Assembly (NCBI GenBank): GCA_003168335.1 | Contig: PMSM01000006.1 | Coordinates: 696,320-760,319, forward strand | Source: Blastocatellia bacterium | GTDB lineage: Bacteria; Acidobacteriota; Blastocatellia; Pyrinomonadales; Pyrinomonadaceae | Direction of reading: 5' to 3' | DNA length: 64,000 nucleotides | In this document: piece after piece, positions 59,289 through 64,000 of the stretch | How positions within the stretch are numbered: the first letter of the stretch is position 1 | Layout of the letters: every line of letters starts with the position of its first letter | Translations under genes and position numbers: made by a program | The notes under the pieces: model-generated | What the model saw: the letters and a program-made list of their open reading frames with translations, nothing else | Told to the model about the DNA's origin: nothing | Database searches by the model: none

Positions 59289-59789
59289 TTACCGACGTGC
59301 TCGGCCCAACTGACCATCCGCAAAAGTATATCGAGTAGTCTTTAAGGTACCCTCAATAAACGTGTAAACGATGCCGTCTTTTGGGTCGCGGAAGGTTGAA
59401 ATATTCCGCGCGTCGTCGCGGATGAAATCCCGATTCTTTAACAGCTTCAGCGATTCAGCCGTATCCGAAGAATGTTCATGCTGCAAAACGATTTCGAGTA
59501 CGGTGCCAGCCAGTTCCGGCCGGAGCCTTTTGGCGGTGACAAATCTCTCGTTTACAAAACTGACCTGGACAGAACCACCGGTGACATTAAAGCGCAAAAC
59601 GCCGTCAGGGCTTTCGCCGACGGGTTTACCAAGTATTTTCAAGACGTCGTCACGTCGGCTCTTAAAAGGCTCTATTCCGTTCCACGAAGCCGCGCGGACA
59701 TCCGTCGCGAAGCTCGCGCAAGCAAAAACTGAGACAAGCAGTATGGCTGTGACCAAGGAAGCCCGGCTCTGCTTTGTTGAGCGTCTCAT
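59289..59789 (-). CDS. Exported protein of unknown function
   Basis: 166 residues with a signal peptide ending DVRAAS (about residue 34). The mature part begins with WNGIEPFKSRRDDVLKILGKP, reminiscent of small outer-membrane assembly-like (SmpA/BamE-type) folds where a short helix precedes a beta hairpin, but this is a loose resemblance. It starts 21 bases after the end of the large TPR gene, so the two are probably co-transcribed. Confidence 0.72.
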   Translation of the reverse strand: MRRSTKQSRASLVTAILLVSVFACASFATDVRAASWNGIEPFKSRRDDVLKILGKPVGESPDGVLRFNVTGGSVQVSFVNERFVTAKRLRPELAGTVLEIVLQHEHSSDTAESLKLLKNRDFIRDDARNISTFRDPKDGIVYTFIEGTLKTTRYTFADGQLGRARR

Positions 59790-59810
59790 GGCGAAGATGC
59801 TAATCGAACG

Positions 59811-61031
59811 CTACTGTTTTGCAAAGGGCCGGAGACGTTCCAGCGACTCTTTGAAGTCGGCGTCGTTAGGTGCTACTTCCAGAGCCTTCTGATAAAGCGC
59901 GAACCCTTTGGCGTACTGCTTCGTCTTTTCGTAGTCGTAACCGAGTTCGCGATAAACGTTCACATCGCTCGGTGATTTCGCCAGAGCACGCTCTAGCGCG
60001 GCGATCGCTTTGGGAAAATTGTTGGCGCGCGAATGTGCCAGGCCAAACAGGTAAAGCGTTATGCCAGTCGCAGCATCGTTCGCGGCCGTGCGCTCCAGGG
60101 CCGTGGCCGCGCGAGCGTATTGTTTTGCGCCGATCAGCCCCCGCGCGTATAGACCCATCGCCTCTTCGTCTGAGCGCAAACGCGTCAGGGCCTCGCCCGA
60201 TCGCACAGCACCGAGATAGTCCGCGCTTGATTTCTCTTCATCGGCAGCCGAAGCGGCGCGGCGAAGATAAGCCGAAGTTAATAGCAACCAGGCTGAGGCA
60301 AGCCTGGGATCGTTCGTTGTGGCGCGATTCAGAGTCGAGATGGCCGCATCCAGATCGTTGCGGGTAAGCGCAATCTGACTCAAATACAGAAGCGAGGCGG
60401 CGTCTTTCGGATTGGCCTTGATGGCCGCGTTGAAAGAGCGCTCGGCGTCGGCGGTCTTTCCAGTCTTGTACTCAGCCAGGCCGCGATAGTAAAGGAACGA
60501 AGCGTCGGGCTTAGCGCCGGGCCTTTCGATCACCGCTATGAGCAATGGCAGCGCGCGGTCGAATTTTTCGGCCAGGACGTAGCTCTCGGCGAGAGCATCG
60601 ACAGTGTGTGAATCTTCCTGACTGGCTCGGCGTTGAAGGTCGAGAGCCTTTTGCAAATCCTCAGATGCGTCCGCGTATTGCTTCAAATAGAACTCAGAAA
60701 AGCCCGCTAATTTCCACGCCTCGGCATTGCCCGGATCGTTGGCTGCGATCTGTTTAGCTTCCTGAGCTGCTGCCGCGTACTGCTTTTGCTGAAAGAGCTG
60801 AAAGGCGTGCGTCGTATCAGACGAAACCGGAGCGTTGCCGACAGGTTTTGACGGCTTTACGTCCAGGAGCGGAGCGTCCTTGTCCGTACTCGGTGGTGCT
60901 TTTGGCTCGGGGCCCAGCAGAGTGTCCGGCGGGGCGACGCGACGTGGGCGAGACTGCGCATCCACGATAGCCACGATAGCGAGCATGGCCCACACGGTCA
61001 TCAACATCAGGCGAAGCGTTTGGTTCCTCAT
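59811..61031 (-). CDS. Large exported TPR protein
   Basis: 406 residues with a signal peptide (about 1-24, ending DAQSRP), a proline-rich linker, then nine to ten TPR units (for example ALDLQRRASQEDSHTVDALAESY, SFLYYRGLAEYKTGKTADAER, VNVYRELGYDYEKTKQYAKGF). Likely a periplasmic scaffold or interaction module. A rho-independent hairpin lies upstream between it and the following receptor gene. Confidence 0.85.
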   Translation of the reverse strand: MRNQTLRLMLMTVWAMLAIVAIVDAQSRPRRVAPPDTLLGPEPKAPPSTDKDAPLLDVKPSKPVGNAPVSSDTTHAFQLFQQKQYAAAAQEAKQIAANDPGNAEAWKLAGFSEFYLKQYADASEDLQKALDLQRRASQEDSHTVDALAESYVLAEKFDRALPLLIAVIERPGAKPDASFLYYRGLAEYKTGKTADAERSFNAAIKANPKDAASLLYLSQIALTRNDLDAAISTLNRATTNDPRLASAWLLLTSAYLRRAASAADEEKSSADYLGAVRSGEALTRLRSDEEAMGLYARGLIGAKQYARAATALERTAANDAATGITLYLFGLAHSRANNFPKAIAALERALAKSPSDVNVYRELGYDYEKTKQYAKGFALYQKALEVAPNDADFKESLERLRPFAKQ

Positions 61032-61151
61032 GGGGTGTGATTCTTTCAGATTTGCACGACTTCTTTCAAACGACGACCGGGAGAGAAACGAGTGACGGTA
61101 TTTCGGATGCCGCGACCCGAAGGCAGGTTTGCCCGTTTGGCCGGGGCAGGA

Positions 61152-61189
61152 GAGAAAAGCGGTCAGCGCAAACCATAAGCGCTGACCGC
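61152..61189 (-). terminator. Terminator of the second TonB-dependent receptor
   Basis: On the minus strand GCGGTCAGCGC (61189-61179) pairs with GCGCTGACCGC (61169-61159), followed by TTTTCTC. It lies about 50 bases past the receptor stop and before the TPR gene. Confidence 0.75.
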
Positions 61190-61236
61190 CGAGTTAGAGT
61201 TTTGGGCGCAAGTTGAACACCTTCGCCGCTAACTGC

Positions 61237-63999
61237 TTAAAAGTTCAGTTTCAGTCCGAACTGGAACTGTCTTGGGTCAAAGGCCGCAGTTGGGCGGCTA
61301 TAATAATGCCCGTTGCTGGCGCGCTGATTGAAGGCGTTGACGTCGTCAATAAACCCGGACGCGGCGCCTTCGTTGAAGCGGTTAAACAGATTGAAGCCCT
61401 CAGCGATGATATCCAAACGCATGCGCTCCCCGATTCTGACCTCGCGCATCAAACGCATGTCGAGGGACGAAAACCGGTGAGTAATGCCCATGTTGCGTCC
61501 CAGATCACCTACCGAGAAGGCTCCGTTTGTGATTAGGGGCGTGCAACCTGGCAAGCCTGGAACACAAAGCGTTCCGTTGGGAAGAACTGACGGGCGATCC
61601 GTTTGATTCGACTGATCGTTGTTAGTGTCCTGGTTGCTCAGGATATTGAATGGCCGCCCTGACGCGATTTCAAAGATTGGAGCCAGGGTGAAATCAGCAA
61701 GAAACTTGTGCAGTCCATCACCTGAACGCCACTCTTGCGGCGAAGCAAAAACCGCGCTGAAGACAAACCTGTGTCGCTGATCGAACAGCGAGTTGGCGCG
61801 CTCAGCGGCGAAGTTCCGGTTATCTTGCGGCAACAAGAGCGTCTGCAAGTCAGAAGAATCATCGATTGAATGCGACCAGGTATAGGAAGCGAGGAACTGG
61901 AAGTTCTTCGTAAAGCGCTTTTTCAGATCGATGGTCAACGCGTTGTAGTTCGAGTTGCCGTCGGATACTTGCGCATTCACTGAACCGAACGGCGAAACGA
62001 CGCCCGGTGTTCTCAACGTGCCGCTGGCGGCCAATGCGCCATTGAGCACTGCCGGCGTGACCGCGCCGCCGGTTAGGGCCTGCACGAGGAAATAATTCGG
62101 CGCGCTGGGGCGGAAGAAATTCGCCGCCCCCGGAGAGATGACTCCGCCGCGAGTCGTGACAGAGATCAACCCGGGAATTGGCTGCGCCACAATGTTGAGG
62201 CAGGCAGACGGTGACACAGTCAATGCTTCGGTAGTATTGACCGGCAGGCGGTTGAAACAGCGAACGAAGTTCGCAACTTGCAAATCGGTTCGCGGTGCGT
62301 TTATGTCCAGCGGATGCGGGAGGTGGTGCGCGCCGACAAATAGATAGCCCGCGGAGATCGACATGTCTTTGGTCAACTGACGTTCGATCGTGAAGTTGGC
62401 CTGGTTCGCGTAGGCGTATTCAAAGTTCTTGCTCACCGGCAGGGTGAACGGCAGCACCGGACCAAAACCCGGAAATGTCTGATCGTTGAAACGCTGGCGA
62501 CCGGCTTGATACTGTGCGGTGCTGGCGGCGCCGGGGGTGCAGTTCACTCCGGGGACGGCGCCCGCGAAATTACAAACAATCACCGTTCCCTGGAAAACCT
62601 GGGTGGCATTAAGTAGAGCGGTCGGAGTTGGACCTCCCTGAGGGGTCAAGATCCCCTGTTGCTGCTGGGCTGCATCAGCGATGTCTGAGTTGAATCCGAT
62701 GGCTAGCAGCGGGTGATCGTAAAAGATTCCCATGGCCGCGCGGATGACCGTCTTCGCATCGCCCCTGATATCCCAGGCGAGACCAACCCGAGGCGCGAAA
62801 TTGTTTTTGTCGCGCGGAAATCCCTGCTGTACACCAATCGCGTCCTGCGCGGCCAGCATATCGCTCGCTGACATCACGATGCCGGAAAAAGGATCAGTCA
62901 CGCCCACGGGGGCGATCTGTTGGGTCAACTCATAGTCATACCTGATCCCGTAATTAAGAGTGAAGTTGGGTCTGATCTTCCATGAATCCTGGGCGAACCA
63001 GGCGATCGGCTTGTTTCTGATCTTGCTAACCGGATTGCCGAAGCCCTGGATGTAGTTAGTTGGAAGACCGAGGCCGTACTGTTGCACTGGAGTGAAATCA
63101 GGCGGAGTCGCAGCGCCCACGGTCGGGAATGCCGCCACGGACGAGGCGCTTAATCCGCCAAAGTTGTAGAGGCCGGCAAAGTTCAACTCGAAAACAGCGG
63201 AGGGAATGTTCACCGAGGCGTAATCGCCGCCGAACTTGAACGTGTGATTGCCGGTAACGAAATTCAGGCTGTCCGTCCATTCATACCGAGTCTCCGTGCG
63301 CACTACTGGCGAGAACAGTTCGCGACCGATGAACGCCGTTCCGGAAATATTGAAGGCTACAGCATCACCGTTCTGTGATTTGAAAGTTGCGCGTCGCTCG
63401 CCAAAATTGAATCGCAGCTCGTTTACCATGCGATTCGAAAGGGTCGAGGCCAGAGTGACCACGGCTGAGGTGTCCTTCAAGTTTTGAATACCGGTCCGCG
63501 AGAAATCATTTTGGCCCAGCGATTGATTCTGCGACTCGACCTGAATTCCGGTAATCAAGCTCGGGTTGTAGCCGAATCGGAAAGTGAGGTGATGCTTCTG
63601 CTTCTGATCGATGATTTGATCCAGACGAAATGAATTGAAGGTCGTCTTTTCAGTCACAGGAAAGATTGTCTGCAGGCTTTGCAAGGGGCGAAATGCAATT
63701 AGCTGGCCCGCGGCATTCGTGGTGGATACAGGAACCGCAGCGCCAGATAGGAAGAATCGCGAGCCAATCGTCGCGCCCAGTCCCACACCAGGGACAGTCC
63801 CGGGATTTGGGAGCGGGTTGGTGCCGGCAAGCGCAGTCGAGCCGCCGCTGGAGGCGAGATAAGCGTACTGCACGGCCGCACCGATGAGCGCGGGGTTTGC
63901 GGTGCCAAGCAGAGTATTGATGTATCCAACCTGGGCCGCGGTCAAGTTACGAAAAGTCACGTTGCCGAGGCCCGTGATCGGAATAGTCGTTGAGCCTGT
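61237..63999 (-). CDS. Oar-like TonB-dependent receptor (5' end outside window)
   Basis: At least 921 residues; the frame is open to the window edge, so the N-terminus (expected CarboxypepD_reg and plug) is missing. Barrel features of the Oar type are clear: PTPTALLNATQ, IRYDYEL, NYGIRYDYELTQQIAPVG, KNFEYAYANQANFTIERQL, WSHSIDDSSDLQTLLLP and a C-terminal FQFGLKLNF insertion signal. Homologous in layout to the receptor at 34596-37745. Ligand unknown. Confidence 0.9.
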   Translation of the reverse strand, partial: TGSTTIPITGLGNVTFRNLTAAQVGYINTLLGTANPALIGAAVQYAYLASSGGSTALAGTNPLPNPGTVPGVGLGATIGSRFFLSGAAVPVSTTNAAGQLIAFRPLQSLQTIFPVTEKTTFNSFRLDQIIDQKQKHHLTFRFGYNPSLITGIQVESQNQSLGQNDFSRTGIQNLKDTSAVVTLASTLSNRMVNELRFNFGERRATFKSQNGDAVAFNISGTAFIGRELFSPVVRTETRYEWTDSLNFVTGNHTFKFGGDYASVNIPSAVFELNFAGLYNFGGLSASSVAAFPTVGAATPPDFTPVQQYGLGLPTNYIQGFGNPVSKIRNKPIAWFAQDSWKIRPNFTLNYGIRYDYELTQQIAPVGVTDPFSGIVMSASDMLAAQDAIGVQQGFPRDKNNFAPRVGLAWDIRGDAKTVIRAAMGIFYDHPLLAIGFNSDIADAAQQQQGILTPQGGPTPTALLNATQVFQGTVIVCNFAGAVPGVNCTPGAASTAQYQAGRQRFNDQTFPGFGPVLPFTLPVSKNFEYAYANQANFTIERQLTKDMSISAGYLFVGAHHLPHPLDINAPRTDLQVANFVRCFNRLPVNTTEALTVSPSACLNIVAQPIPGLISVTTRGGVISPGAANFFRPSAPNYFLVQALTGGAVTPAVLNGALAASGTLRTPGVVSPFGSVNAQVSDGNSNYNALTIDLKKRFTKNFQFLASYTWSHSIDDSSDLQTLLLPQDNRNFAAERANSLFDQRHRFVFSAVFASPQEWRSGDGLHKFLADFTLAPIFEIASGRPFNILSNQDTNNDQSNQTDRPSVLPNGTLCVPGLPGCTPLITNGAFSVGDLGRNMGITHRFSSLDMRLMREVRIGERMRLDIIAEGFNLFNRFNEGAASGFIDDVNAFNQRASNGHYYSRPTAAFDPRQFQFGLKLNF

Positions 64000-64000
64000 C

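Overview
The window looks like chromosomal DNA of an Acidobacteriota bacterium, most likely class Blastocatellia (Pyrinomonadales-like). This is inferred from gene content only: Oar-type TonB-dependent receptors with carboxypeptidase-regulatory N-termini, a PadR regulator beside an ADOP-type permease prefix protein, bactofilins, a kinase-ATPase-TPR fusion, many TPR and beta-barrel proteins, moderately high G+C, and gaps packed with hairpin and inverted-repeat elements. No rRNA, tRNA or CRISPR array was recognised.

Layout. 0-8.5 kb: mixed small operons (partial secreted protein, MmcQ/YjbR, retropepsin-like PDZ protein, MOSC protein, a 49-residue metallothionein-like protein, TPR protein, beta-barrel), then a lower-G+C islet (orphan antitoxin-like peptide, HhH-GPD-like protein) and a metal-transport pair (VIT1/CCC1 and half-size GDT1). 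8.6-16.4 kb: a very large Ser/Thr kinase with AAA and TPR regions, a 4-coumarate-CoA-ligase-like enzyme, a six-hairpin array, and a radical SAM protein preceded by a small same-strand ORF. 16.6-20.1 kb: xseA, a membrane protein, xseB and a polyprenyl synthase. 20.1-22.5 kb: an unknown zinc-ribbon protein, a nested mobile element carrying a 26-residue membrane peptide gene, and ttcA. 22.7-49.7 kb: plus-strand genes including an M1 peptidase fusion, two bactofilins, threonine aldolase, a ComEC-like hydrolase, purM-purN, RDD protein, thiolase, an Oar-like receptor, queG, a DUF885 peptidase, a thioesterase, a formamidase-DUF6438 fusion, YceH, a PadR-controlled group and an ABC exporter.

49.8-58.5 kb is the chromosome-origin neighbourhood: dnaN, a candidate oriC with DnaA boxes and DnaA-trio, dnaA, parB, parA, a near-perfect parS, mnmG, mnmE and a Jag-like gene, all on the minus strand. 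rpmH, rnpA and yidC, which often sit in this cluster, are absent here. 58.6-64 kb holds secreted proteins of unknown function, a large TPR protein and a second Oar-like receptor cut by the window end.

The most distinctive observations are the origin with its DnaA-trio, the TIR-bounded element inserted into an older inverted repeat, repeat sequence captured inside a coding region, the radical SAM/small ORF pair, and the metallothionein-like gene that is too short for ordinary gene calling.
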